Source of the DNA: Rebecca billardiae RCC1528
Lineage: Eukaryota > Haptophyta
DNA length: 64,000 nucleotides
Reading direction: 5' to 3'
Assembly: GCA_965240325.2 (NCBI GenBank)
Contig: OZ251222.1
Coordinates: 2,976,001-3,040,000, forward strand
Part shown: positions 45,183 to 56,221 of the stretch, piece after piece
Layout: every line of letters starts with the position of its first letter
Numbering within the stretch: the first letter of the stretch is position 1
The notes under the pieces: model-generated
Told to the model about the DNA's origin: nothing
Databases searched by the model: none
The model's input: only the letters and a program-made list of their open reading frames with translations
Position numbers and translations under genes: made by a program

Positions 45183-47587
45183 ATGGCGGAGGAGGAGCTC
45201 GTGGCGCGCGTGCGCGCGACGACGAACACATCATGCGGGATGGAAGAGGTGCGCACCCTCCTGCAGAACGTCGACTTCGACGAGCGCAAGATCGAGCACA
45301 TGATCGACCAGTACTTTGAGGGGATGGGCGACCTGAAGGCTCTCGAGCAGAAGAGCGCGCTGTGGGCGGAAGTTGACAGCAAGGGGCGCAGCAAGAAGAA
45401 GGTGCGCGCTGGCGGGCGGTGGCGGCGACGTGCGGCTCCACCTGCGGGACCCCTCCCTCGCCTCTCGTGCCCACTCCGGAGCCGAGGGCGCGATTGACCG
45501 CATGCACCGGCTCGCGCCACGCGCGCTCACAATGCCCATCCGCCCGTGCGCACGCCCGACCCACGCTCGTGCGGCAGGCGCAAGAAGGCGTCGCGGGCGA
45601 GGTGAAAGCTGGGCAAGACAGCTCCGACGCGCGAGAGCAGGCCGGGGGGCGCGGTCGCGGCGGATCGGCGCGCACGCGCGAGCGCGCCGAGCGCGGCACT
45701 GGCGACAAGCGCGAGGCCCGCGACGTGCGCGAGCCGCGCGAGCCCCGAGAGCCCCGCGAGCCTCGCGAGCCTCGTGACCCCCGCGAGGGCCGCGAGGTGC
45801 GTGAGGGTCGCGAGGGTCGCGAGATGCGTGAGGGCCGCGAGGGCCGCGATGGACGGTCGCGCGGCTCGCGTGGCGGCCGTGGCCGCGAAGGTACGCGTGA
45901 CGGACGGGAGCGCTCGGGCACGGAGTCGCCCGTGCATGCCGTGGACAGCACGGGCAGCGCGCAAGTGCCGCCCATGTCAAACGGCGCCTCCCCGGCTCTG
46001 CCTGCCGTGGCGAACGGCGTGCCGGCCCCGGCGCTCGGCCCGGCAGTCGGTGCCGCGCCCAAGCCCGCCGCAGGGTCGTGCTGGAACGCCAACGCGCCCC
46101 TGGCCAAGGAGCTGCAGCAGCAGCAGCAGCAGCAGCAGGCGGCGCCGCCGCAGCCGCAGCCGGCGGCGGCAGTGGCGCAGCCGCAGCAGCCGCCGCCGCA
46201 GCCCCCGCAGCCGACGGCGCCATCGATGGCGTCGCAGCTGGCGCAGCCGGCGGTGGCGGCGCAGCCAGCTGTCGTGCCGCAGCAGCCGCAGGCCGCTGCC
46301 ACGAGCGCAGCGCAGGTTGCTGCTGCCGCGGCCTCGCGGCCGGGCTGGGACGCGCCGCCAACGACGGTGGACGCCGGCACCATCGCCGACGCCGGCCCCA
46401 AGGACGCTGGCGACTCGTCTGGCGGCCGCGGCGGCCGCGGCAGCCGCGGGCGTTCGCAGCAGGGCAAGCGCCAAGGTCCGACCGGTGCAGACGGGGCCCA
46501 GTCGCCCGCGCAGCCAGCGGCTGCACCCCACGAGGCTCCGAGCGCGCCGGCGGCGCCGCTCGCAACCATGGCCAACACCGCGCCGCCCGCTGCAGGCGCG
46601 CAGGCCGCGCCAGCACCTCCGCCGCAGTCGGTGCCGACCACCTCACAGCCCGCACGCGCCCCCGGCCTTCCGTCGATGCCCATGCCGATGCCGGCGTCCA
46701 ACAGCTCGCTCTTCAGCGTCGCAGGCGGCGGGCAGAGGGCGGCGGCCGTCAGCAGGCCGGCGGCGCCCAACGGCGAGGCGCCTCTCGGAGGCGCGCCGTG
46801 GGCGATGCTGCACTCGACGGTGGCGCAGCCAGCAGGCGCGGCAGACCTCACGACTGGCAGCGCGCAGCCAGCCATGCAGCCCTCTGCCGCGCCGGGCGGC
46901 GCCGGGCTGCGTGGGCCCATCTCGTTTGGGGCGTTTGGGCCTGCGTGCACCGCGGACGCGCCCACCTCTCGGCCGCAGGATGTCGCCGCCCCGGCGCAGC
47001 CCGCGGCCGCATACGCCACCGGCCCAGGCGGCGTGGCAGATGCCTCCAGCCGCCAGCCGGCGCCCATGCCCGCCATGTCGGGCGCGGGCGGGGGCCAGCA
47101 GAACGTCCTGGCCCAGCTGCAGATGGTGATGGGCCAGGGCAAGCCAAGCGGCGGCGGCGCGGAGAAGGACGGCTGGGGCAGCGCGCCGTCTGGCGTGCCG
47201 GCATGGGGTGCGGCGGACGGCGCGGTCTCGGCCTCTCAGCCACCAAGTGCTGCCGCACCTCCCGCGCCGCACCAGTCCGCACCGCCGCCACCAAACTCCC
47301 AGCCCGCGCCGAACGCCTCGCAGGCGCCGCTCGCGCAGGCCGGGGCGTACAAGCAACAGGCGCAGCAGCACGTGCGCGGCCCGCAGCCGCCGTCGCAGCC
47401 GCAGCTCCCGCAGCCCGGCCTCTACGGCGATGGCTCGCAGCCTCAGGGACACCAGGGCTATGCACAGCATCCGCCGCAGCCGCCGCAACCGCCGCAGCCG
47501 CAGCACGATGCACACGGGCCTGAGCAGCCGCCACCGCCGCCACAGCCGATGCAGCCGCCACCGCCGCAGCATCAGCAGCAGCAGCAT

Positions 47588-47677
<90 letters not shown>

Positions 47678-48680
47678 TCCTCACAACAGCAGCGTGGGAA
47701 CAAGGGCCAGGGCCGAGGCAGGGAGGGCAAGGCTCCGGCATCGTCGCGCCCACCCATGGACGGAGGTGCGCGCCTGCTCTTCGCGCCTCCCGCGATCAGC
47801 GCTGCAGCGAGCGCGCGCACAGCGCGCGCTGCGAAGTCGAGCTGCTTGACTGCGCGTGGTGCACCGCGTGCTTGACTTCGTGTGTGCTCCAACTGACACC
47901 TCCGCGCCGGCCGCCCCATCACCGCGGTGACCGCGCGCAGGCGCAGCTGCATTCGGAGCGCCGAACGGTGCATCGCTGCAAGTAGCAGCACAGCAGCAGC
48001 AGGTGAGTTGCAGCGGCCGCTTGCCGCGCGCACCGCGCACCGCGTGTACCGTGCACGCCCCCCGATGAGTGCGCCGCCTGGCTGCGAGCTGCCGTGGCCG
48101 ATCCGGCTGCTTGCGTGCTGACACCAGGGCCGTGCTCTTGCGCGTCCCCCGCCTGCTCCGCGCGCAGGCCGCCTACTACAACATGCCCAACAGCCCGGCT
48201 GGCCAGCCCATGTACTACGCGGGCAGCCCCGGGTACCTGCCGGCCGCGTACGCGCCGGGGCCGCAGATGGGACAGTACCCTCCGGGCGGGATGGCGCCGC
48301 CGTCGATGTACCCCGGGGGGCACCAGTACCACCAGCCGCAGCACCCGGGCGCGCCGCGCATGCCGGGGTACCCGCCCGCAGCCAAGCTGTACGGGCAGAA
48401 GGGCTACGGGGACTTTCAGATGCCGGCGGGCACGTACCCGTTCGGGGCCGCGCCATACGGCGCGCAGGGCGCGCCGGGTGCAAGCATGCACCAGCCTCCC
48501 ATGGCGGGGATGCAGCCGCCCTTCCCGGGCGGCGGCTACGACACAAGCGGGTTCAACGGGGGGCGCAGCTCGTACGGAGGCGGATACGAGGGTATCGGGG
48601 CGGAGTACCACAACGCGCAGCAGCAGATGTACATGCAAGGACCGCCATCGGGCATCTTCCCACCCAACACCGGCCTCTGA
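45183..48680 (+). CDS. UBA-like (GIP1_N / UBAP2-type) Gln-rich protein (4 exons)
   Basis: Exons 45183-45401, 45578-47765, 47941-48002 and 48168-48680, 993 residues; intron phases 0, 1, 0. Exon 1 encodes a UBA/CUE-like three-helix unit (MEEVRTLLQNVDFDERKIEHMIDQYFEGM) followed by the basic KGRSKKK, the arrangement of the plant GIP1 N-terminal domain and of animal UBAP2/Lingerer. Next come Arg-Glu/Arg-Gly repeats (REPREPREPRE, then RGSRGGRGRE), long Pro/Ala/Gln tracts, a ~30-Gln run, and a Tyr/Gly/Met/Pro-rich tail (AAYYNMPNSPAGQPMYY, GYLPAAYAPG). UBAP2L-type proteins are cytoplasmic RNA-granule factors; the RGG and prion-like tail fit that (inference). The 62-nt exon 3 (AAAFGAPNGASLQVAAQQQQ) is supported because it restores frame on both sides. 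Confidence 0.78.
47573..47676 (+). repeat. (CAG)n coding microsatellite
   Basis: About 100 bp of CAG with two early CAT interruptions; encodes the poly-Gln run. Confidence 0.95.
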
Positions 48681-49597
48681 GCCGTGGGCCGCTGCTCCCA
48701 CTCTGCGGGCCTTTGAGGCAGCCCAGGCGAGCTCGGTGCCCGAGGGCGACAGCGCGGCCCACGATGACGACGTCACGCGCGCGAGGGCGTCTGCAGCAGT
48801 CGCGACGCTGCTGCGAGTGATGCGTCCATTCAGTGGGCGTGGTGGTCCAGCTGGGTCCGGTGGTGAAGCTCTTGTCTGTCACTCGTCAGTCCCGAATGCG
48901 GGGTCGCTGCTCCGGGCGGTGCGGCCGGTGCCGCGATTCGGCGCTCGCACATCCGCCTCAATCGTCATCGACGGTCAAACGCTTTGACGACAGGCGGCCG
49001 ACTTGTGCGAACATCAACGGTCTGAGACTGAGCTGCCATTGAGCGACCGCCCAATGGTGCCAGTCGTATTAATATTCCTCATCATCAATATTTGCCGTAC
49101 CGCCGTATAATTAATGATATATATAAGCAATAATAAGCAGATAAATTCATCCGATGACGAATTATTAATCAGACTACTAAGGGTAAGGCATTCAGGTACT
49201 AGTACGGGCCACTAGTTAGGCAGCACGCTGGCCGGCATTAGGCGCATCAGCAGCAGCCGCCGGCGGTGGGCATCGTCCCTCATCAATAACAATATTATTC
49301 ATATCGATCTGCTGCCTCTGCAGAGTCTGCTGATTATTTGACAGCGCGCTGCTCCGACGTCTGCGAGCAGTGGCAGCGGGCGACTGGCGGTGGCATTTAT
49401 CGGGGCATTATTCTGTCATCGCTGTATAGGACCGGAATGTAGGTAGTAGACTCAGTAGATTCCGACGTCTCCGAGTAGTGGCAGCAGGCGACTAGTGATG
49501 GCATTATATTCTGTCGCTGTAGGACCGGAATGTAGGTAGACACAATAATGCCATCAATTGATGCAGGCAATATGGTTAACTAACGTACTAGCTGCTA
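48681..49597. other. Intergenic DNA, no gene seen
   Basis: AT-rich from 49060 on; a short imperfect duplication (CCGACGTCT ... GTGGCAGC(A/G)GGCGACT) lies around 49355-49500. Confidence 0.5.
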
Positions 49598-49805
49598 TAA
49601 TGGCCCGCGGTGCAGGGCGGAGCGCGCAGCGTGGAGCCCGCACCAGCGGGCCCGAACCACGTTTCAAAAAGATCTTTGATCAAGAAAAAGGGACGCGGGG
49701 GCCGATTTTTAGGGCTGGCGGAGACCGAGTTTCGAATTTTGAGACCCTCTCTACAGATGCATCACGGAGAAAAAAACCGCGCCCACGACATTCCCCTAAT
49801 CAATC
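49598..49805 (+). repeat. Dispersed repeat A, copy 2
   Basis: Partner of 8046-8245. Similarity fades after about 49825. Confidence 0.8.
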
Positions 49806-49941
49806 GTGGACGGCCGGGCGTGAGAGTTCACTTCTGTGTGAAGTAGGACGGTTACAAGTCCAATACAAGCGTCAGCTTCTTTATTGAGGCTATTTTTGCA
49901 CGTCCTTACGGGATCAGCGAAGTAACCAACCGATATATATT

Positions 49942-50110
49942 GGCTTCGTCGGGGTCGTATTCACTACTGGAGAACATTTGCACCGCGCTTCGTATTCATA
50001 TGTATGGTTCACGCAGGCATAAAATCGCTTCGTCGGGGTCGTATCCACTATACTGGAGAACATCATTTGCACCGCTTCGTTTTCATACATTGTAATGTAT
50101 ATGGTTCGTG
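49942..50110 (+). repeat. ~83-bp imperfect tandem duplication
   Basis: GCTTCGTCGGGGTCGTAT at 49944 and 50026, each followed by CTGGAGAACAT and TTTGCACCGC. Confidence 0.8.
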
Positions 50111-50112
50111 GA

Positions 50113-50170
50113 CTAATTCTATGATTTAAAGACACAGGCACGAGGGCGCAGCTCTCCTGATTCGTCTGTA
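50113..50170 (+). repeat. Dispersed repeat C, partial copy 2
   Basis: Begins CTAATTCTATGATTTAAAGA and ends GATTCGTCTGT, as at 63673; lacks the rest of the unit. Confidence 0.8.
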
Positions 50171-50456
50171 GTGGTACTGGTCGAAGCTTGCAGCAGTGGC
50201 AGTGGTGTGAGCGCGTTGATGTTGGTCCCCATGGCGGATGTCGTTGTTGTCGTCGTCCGGACGTCGTCAGGCCCACCAGGAAGTGCATGGGTACGAAATC
50301 AAAGGCGAGTGAGCATGTTGGCGTCGGCCAGGCCGTCCCCTACTTGGTCAGCAGCTGGTGCGGATGATGTCGTCGCCTACTTGGTCAGTGGCAGGTCATG
50401 GTGGACGATGGTGTAGCCTGTTCTTGGTCAGCAGCTGGTGGGTGATGTTGTGGCCG

Positions 50457-50920
50457 AAGTTAATAGTAGTTGGACTCGCCTGAGTTAGTAGTAGTTGGAC
50501 TCGCCGAAGTTGGTAGTAGTTGGACTCGCCGAAGTTAGTAGTAGTTGGACTCGCCTGAGTTAGTAGTAGTTGGACTCGCCGAAGTTAGTAGTAGTTGGAC
50601 TCGCCGAAGTTAGTAGTAGTTGGACTCGCCGAAGTTAGTAGTCGTAGTTGGACTCGCCGAAGTTAGTAGTAGTTGGACTCGCCGAAGTTAGTAGTAGTTG
50701 GACTCGCCGAAGTTAGTAGTAGTTGGACTCGCCGAAGTTAGTAGTAGTAGTTGGACTCACCGAGGTTAGTAGTAGTTGGACTCGCCGAAGTTAGTAGTGG
50801 TTGGACTCGCCGAAGTTAGTAGTAGTTGGACTCGCCGAAGTTAGTAGTAGTTGGACTCGCCGAAGTTTGTAGTAGTTGGACTCGCCGAAGTTAGTAGTAG
50901 TTGGACTCGCCGTCGAGGAC
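50457..50920. repeat. 25-bp minisatellite
   Basis: About 18 units of AGTAGTTGGACTCGCC plus GAAGTTAGT, some with an extra TAG or CGTAG triplet or a CTGAGTT variant. It lies at the 3' side of the minus-strand OTU fragment. Confidence 0.95.
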
Positions 50921-50994
50921 TGGTTCCGGTACTTGTGGGGGATGGTCGTGTCTCTGCTGGGCCTGGTGGTTCTGGTTGAGCTCGTCCTCCTCCT

Positions 50995-51015
50995 CCCCCC
51001 CCCCCCCCCCCCCCC
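50995..51015. repeat. Poly-C run (21 C)
   Basis: Homopolymer between the minisatellite and the OTU-like frame; its length may be unreliable in assembly. Confidence 0.95.
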
Positions 51016-51091
51016 GGCGCTTGGGCAGTTCCCCCACCCTCCCCAGCAGGGGCCTCTGGCCAGCCTGAGTTCTGCCTGCGGGCCCGTGGCC

Positions 51092-52726
51092 TCAGTGGGC
51101 CTGACCTGGCAGTGCCCTTGGGACTGTGGTCCTGTAATGGCCTCTCCAGTGAGAGATGACCCTGGTCTGTCCAAGTGCGCCCGCTGCCAGCCTGGTGGCC
51201 ACTTGGGGCCAGGGTAGCACCTCAATGTGCAGCGGGTCGTGCCGGTTGTACTGGGGGGAGCCTGGGCTGTGGAAGACCTGGACCATACGAAGAGGGGCGC
51301 CTGTGTGAGGGTCTCTGGTGACCAGGACGACTGTGGTGTTCGCCCCTGCTGCCACACAGGGGAGGAGTGCATCTGCCAACGGGGTGCCAGCCTCTCGAAC
51401 CGTGCCCAGGGTGGCAGCCGCTGCTGCTGCCCTCTGTGCGCTCCCATCGGGCTCGAGGTGGGCCGGCTGGAGGGCCACTGCGGCCGCCAGGACCCCCTGG
51501 TGCTGCGCACTCAGGGACAGGGCGTGCTGTACGGTGGCTTGCCTCAGTGCCTGGGCGCTCCTGGTTGCCCCTGCTGGGTCTTCGCGGGCCCCTGCGCGGG
51601 TGACGCCCAGTACCGCAAGGAACCCGCAGTTGGCACCAGTGCCATCGACGTCAGCATCCTGCAGTTCAGCTGCTGCATAGTAGGCATTGAGGGCCTGTTG
51701 GCCAGGTTCCTGCTGGGCCAGTGGGCCAGGGGGTGGAGGGGCCCTGCTGCCGGCCGGGGGCTGGCGCCCCCCTGCTGGGCCCTCCTGGCTGCTTGATGGG
51801 GGTCGGGGGCCCTGTGTTCGGTCAGGGGAGGGTGTGAGTCTTGGGCCGCTGGCGGACGATCCCTGGGTCTGCCCATCTCTGGGGCTCGCTCCCCCTGTGA
51901 GGCGGCAGCGGCGGAGAGCGGTGAGGAAGTGCGCGAGGTCGTACCGGCGCTGGCGGCCCTCCGTCCCAGCTGTAGCTAGCTCGAGGCGCTTGTGGTGGAT
52001 GTGGGTGGTGACGCTGACGATGGTAGAGTGTAAGCTTCCCACCTTGTAGCTGCCGTCCCGCCCGGCTGGCTGGCCATCCTGCTCGTCTGACTGGTCTGCA
52101 TCGGCAGAGGCGCTGTTACTGTCTCCCCCGTCCCGCGCGGTCCGCCAGGGGTACTGTTTTGCGCTCTCCTGGGCGGCTGCCACTACTGCCTTGGGGATCT
52201 GGCCCGCATAGTAGTGCCGGTGGGCTGTAGCCTGCTCTGCCAGGTCTTGCCTGTCTTGCATCGGCATCCTGCCGCCAGTGCGCTTGTCAAGCATCCGGAT
52301 GATGCTATGCTGTGCCATGCTCCTGGCGTCGGCGTGGGGGCAGTCACAGAAGACGTGCGTGGCAGAGTCCGGCCCAGGGGCGTCCGATCCTGCCTCGAGG
52401 CAGAACAGACAGTCGGTGCCCAGCGTGCAGTCCGGCCATTGCTGGCTATATGGGACTGCATCCAATCCTGGGTTGGCCCCTGCAGCATCTTGATTATACT
52501 CCAGCGCCCCGACGCAGCACCTGAGGACGAACTTGGTGAGGCGCTCTGGCTTGGTGAACTGGTTCCGCAGCGAGAGGGTGGATTCCTGGGTGTGTAGGGA
52601 GTCGTCCCCCATCTTGATGGCGTACTTGGCGCTCCTGCGCTGCCTCTCTGCCGCCTGTTCGGGGGACTCGTCGTTGCCAGGGGTGGGATCCAGGCGCGCC
52701 TCCAGGGCGCTACGGGATCGAGCAGA
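51092..52726 (-). pseudogene. 5'-truncated LINE-type protein with C-terminal OTU-like protease domain
   Basis: The minus-strand frame opens after a stop near 52727 and reads about 540 codons. The first part (LTKFVLRCCVGAL ... DCLFCLEAG ... ATHVFCDCPHA) has the C-x2-C ... H-x3-C layout of the zinc-binding tail found after reverse transcriptase in non-LTR elements; the RT itself is missing. A low-complexity linker follows, then a globular part with DGTGANCGFLAVLG (candidate catalytic Cys box) and, ~180 residues later, RGHYRTTVP (candidate His), the order expected of an OTU cysteine protease. OTU domains are known in some non-LTR elements (Dualen/RandI). The D-G-x-x-C box has an insertion here, so activity is doubtful. 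Confidence 0.45.
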
Positions 52727-52887
52727 ATATCATCGATATTCATCAGGCGCACGTGTGCGTATTCATCATCAGCCTTCGGGAATTGGGAGTAGCTATTGGC
52801 CTTTTGCCCTCTGGCGAGCCAGTTGTGCGCACGCTTGAGCAGGCCTTGAGCAGGCTCGAGGCCACTTTTTGCGCTCACGTGGACATC

Positions 52888-53933
52888 ATGATGCCGAGCA
52901 CGTCAGCTGGCGACGCCGACGAGGACCGCGCTCGCCGCGTATTGAACGTGCTGCTCGAATCCGGGGCAGTGAAGAAGGTGGCTAAGAGCACGCTCCAGAG
53001 CATCGCTGCTGCCATCTCAGTCGTGAGGCACAAGCAGGACGTGCCCTCTGCGGCGGTGAAGTACAACGTGCCCAAATGGTCGATCTACAACTTCGTTCGC
53101 AAGGTCCGCACCGTGCTGGAGGACGAAGGCGCAATCGGCAGGGGGAGCGCGACGCGACTGATCACCGACTTCACCACGCGCCCCGCAGGCCAGCTCCCTC
53201 CCTCCTCCTCACCCGGCCCAACAGCTGGCAGCCGCTTTGCGGCACTCGCCGCGCTCGACGGGGAAATGCCCGCTGCAGAGAAAGCACAGCCGCAGCGGGG
53301 GCGCCCGGCCGGCTCGCTCAGCCTGCTGGGCACGCTCAACCTAGGCGTCACGTGCTACCTCGGCTCGCTGCTGGCGGCGCTGCTCGCGTGCCCTTCCATC
53401 GTCTCGCTCGCCACATCTGCCGCGGCTGAGCAGTCCACCAACCCCATCGTGTCCCGAGCATGCGCTCGCTGGCGCTCGCGCATGTCAACTGCGAGTGGCC
53501 CAGCGAGGTGGGGCCGACGCGTATTGCTCGAGCCGCTCCACGACGCGATCGCGGAGGTCTGTCGGTGGACAACGGCGTTTGGGCAGCAGCAGCAGGACGC
53601 GTGCGAGGTGCTGTACAAAATCATGGAGGCCCTGGCTGGCTGCGACGAGGCGTGCTCATACCTTGGCTTGCTCGAGTGCCTCGGTCAGCTGGCGAGCGAG
53701 CAGCCCTCGCAGCAGCAGCGCGTGCCGACGCCGACGATCTCGCAGCAGCAGCGCGTGCCGACGATCTCAGTCGGCCATGACTTCGACTGTACACAATCGG
53801 CGCCTCGCCGGCGGCTGCGATGGGCCCGCCCGGCCGCGCGGCGGGCGGCGGCGCGCCGCTGGAGTCTACTCGCTGCCGGGCTCGCGGCCGGGCGGGCCCA
53901 CTCTCGATCGCGACGGAGGGTGCGACGGAGGGT
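52888..53933 (+). CDS. HTH domain plus ubiquitin-specific protease (peptidase C19) fragment
   Basis: Starts MMPSTSAGDADEDRA. Residues ~20-90 look like a DNA-binding helix-turn-helix of psq/CENP-B style (ISVVRHKQDVPSAAVKYNVP then KWSIYNFVRKVR). After a Ser/Pro linker, GTLNLGVTCYLGSLLAALLA matches the USP Cys box (N-L-G-x-T-C-Y with the oxyanion Asn present), and FGQQQQDACEVLYKIMEAL matches the following QQDA-E box. The His/Asp boxes are absent: the frame decays into Arg-rich sequence after ~53790 and runs into a shared repeat and an assembly gap, so the gene is truncated or has unseen exons. USPs cleave ubiquitin from proteins; joined to a DNA-binding HTH this looks more like a mobile-element or domesticated-transposon protein than a standard USP (inference). 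Confidence 0.5.
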
Positions 53934-53999
53934 GCACCGCCACCGCGGGCCCCGAACTACGTTCGTTCTACGGAAAAGGACCGCGGAACGCGGTCATAT
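53934..53999 (+). repeat. Dispersed repeat E, copy 2
   Basis: Partner of 9251-9318, ending in the GACCGCG/CGCGGTC hairpin and CATAT. Confidence 0.8.
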
Positions 54000-54007
54000 A
54001 TCTGATG

Positions 54008-54015
54008 ATCACACA

Positions 54016-54100
<85 letters not shown>
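54008..54100. repeat. (AC)n(AG)n microsatellite at gap edge
   Basis: AC repeats pass into AG repeats and stop at the gap. Confidence 0.95.
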
Positions 54101-54200
54101 NNNNNNNNNNNNNNNNNNNNNNNNNNNNNNNNNNNNNNNNNNNNNNNNNNNNNNNNNNNNNNNNNNNNNNNNNNNNNNNNNNNNNNNNNNNNNNNNNNNN
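54101..54200. other. Assembly gap (100 N)
   Basis: Exactly 100 N, most likely a gap of unknown true size between microsatellites. Confidence 0.99.
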
Positions 54201-54264
54201 CGTATAGAATGCTGCCCGCGAGCGGATGCCAGGCACCCGAGCCCGGGCTGGAGGGTAGCTTATA

Positions 54265-54968
<704 letters not shown>

Positions 54969-55943
54969 TCACTCAGTCTGCGGCGGGGTCACCGGCAGCA
55001 CGTGAGAAAGCTTGTCATATGGTCGCCAGTGTTGGTTGTGCTCGGCGTGCTGATCGGCGATGGCACCAGCGACTAGACCAGCGGCAGCGAACCCAAAAGC
55101 ACCAGTCACGTGCACCGCCGTGCCCAACGTGTCTCCTCGGAAGCTCTCAGCCGGGTCGAGCGGAGCACCTGGCGCGGGTGGCTCAATGGATGTGATGGCG
55201 GTGACCCCGTACTCGCCCGTAGCCTCGTCGAGATCCATAGAACCGTCCAGGGCTCCGTGGGGACTGTCGACGGGCGGGGAAAGCGCCGGCCAGCCGTACT
55301 CGCTGCGCAGCAGCTCGACCACCTCGGCGAGGGTTGGGTCGACGACGGGCTGGGCTGCCGCTGCGCGAGAGAGGTCGCACGCGCGGATGGCAGTCGCATC
55401 GGACTTCGCACCCGGCGCTCCAGCTGTCACGACCAGGACACGCTCACGAACGCACGCATCAATCATGCCGGCCTTGTCTGCGACGAGGCCAACGGCGTCG
55501 ATGAGCGCGTCGAGGGGCGGCTCACATGCGGTGATGAAGCTGCGCGCTGACTCGGGCGTGACCCAGTCCATCACCTGGTGCACGTCGACGTCTGGGTTGA
55601 TGTCCTTGAGTCGGGCGGCGATGACCTCCGTCTTTGGCTGGCCGACAAGCGAAGCAAGCCCGTGCACCTGCCGGTTTGCGTTCGAGACGCACACATCGTC
55701 CAGGTCGGCGAGCGTGATCGTGCCCACGCCAGTGCGCGCGAGGGCCTCCGCTGCCCACGAGCCGATGCCGCCGAGGCCGACCACAGCGACGTGCGAGGCG
55801 CGCAGGCGCTCGAGGCCGCGCTCTCCATACAAGAGACGCGTACCGCGGAAGCGTAGAGCGGACTCACTCTCCGGAGTCACGCTGAACGACCCCGCGGACG
55901 CGAGGTGAAGCGCGACGGTGATTGCCAGGCAGGCGGCGGCCAT
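54969..55943 (-). CDS. TcdA-like tRNA threonylcarbamoyladenosine dehydratase (ThiF/E1 superfamily)
   Basis: 324 residues from the ATG at 55943. The first ~20 residues are hydrophobic (MAAACLAITVALHLASAG), a likely signal or targeting sequence. The rest follows TcdA/CsdL: FRGTRLLYGERGLERLRASH, nucleotide-binding VVGLGGIGSWAAEALARTG, ITLADLDDVCVSNANRQVH, GQPKTEVIAARLKDINPDV, DWVTPE, a conserved DAV, and SDATAIRACDLSRA. TcdA uses ATP to cyclise t6A37 of tRNAs that read ANN codons to ct6A; eukaryotic members (yeast Tcd1/Tcd2) sit at the mitochondrial membrane. A GC-rich N-terminal extension to 56318 is open but starts with GTG and overlaps the neighbour's start region, so I do not use it. Confidence 0.85.
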   Translation of the reverse strand: MAAACLAITVALHLASAGSFSVTPESESALRFRGTRLLYGERGLERLRASHVAVVGLGGIGSWAAEALARTGVGTITLADLDDVCVSNANRQVHGLASLVGQPKTEVIAARLKDINPDVDVHQVMDWVTPESARSFITACEPPLDALIDAVGLVADKAGMIDACVRERVLVVTAGAPGAKSDATAIRACDLSRAAAAQPVVDPTLAEVVELLRSEYGWPALSPPVDSPHGALDGSMDLDEATGEYGVTAITSIEPPAPGAPLDPAESFRGDTLGTAVHVTGAFGFAAAGLVAGAIADQHAEHNQHWRPYDKLSHVLPVTPPQTE

Positions 55944-56221
55944 CACGATCTCTACGCAGGCGAGTTGGGGGTGGGCAGCCAGCCGTAAGGCCGTCCGGGT
56001 CGGGCGTCGGTGTGTCTCGACGAAATGCGACACGGTTGGCCACCCAAGCGTCCGGGCAAGGGGACTCCCCTTGGTCCGGGCGTGCGCAGAAGCAAGGAGT
56101 GTCCGGATCAGAAAAGACCGCTCATCGATAGATGAAAAAAAGCAAGCAGCATCCGCCGCCGCCGCCGCCATCGTAGTTTTCACGTCCTCGATACGATTCC
56201 GCTGCCACCGTTCGTGTCGCC
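55944..56221. promoter_or_regulatory. Bidirectional promoter, TcdA-like / GMPPB genes
   Basis: 278 bp between start codons. An A/T-rich stretch with runs of A lies near 56130-56180. Confidence 0.45.

Larger units (their letters stand above)
49598..53999. mobile_element. Candidate 4.4-kb element with LINE-tail/OTU and HTH-USP genes
   Basis: Left edge (49598-49805) and right edge (53934-53999) carry the same two dispersed repeats, in the same order and orientation, that edge the 1.3-kb element at 8046-9318. The outermost bases, ATGGCCCGCG and (reverse) ATGACCGCG, look like a weak inverted pair. Between them are a minus-strand LINE-type tail with an OTU-like domain and a plus-strand HTH plus USP fragment. 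That they belong to one element is inference; nested independent insertions remain possible. Confidence 0.4.

Noticed and set aside
46643-47753. Poly-Leu, poly-Ala and poly-Ser frames through the CAG tract
   Set aside because: Other readings of the CAG microsatellite; only the Gln frame links to flanking exons.
50457-50920. CRISPR-like array
   Set aside because: Units are contiguous with no unique spacers and the genome is eukaryotic; it is a minisatellite.
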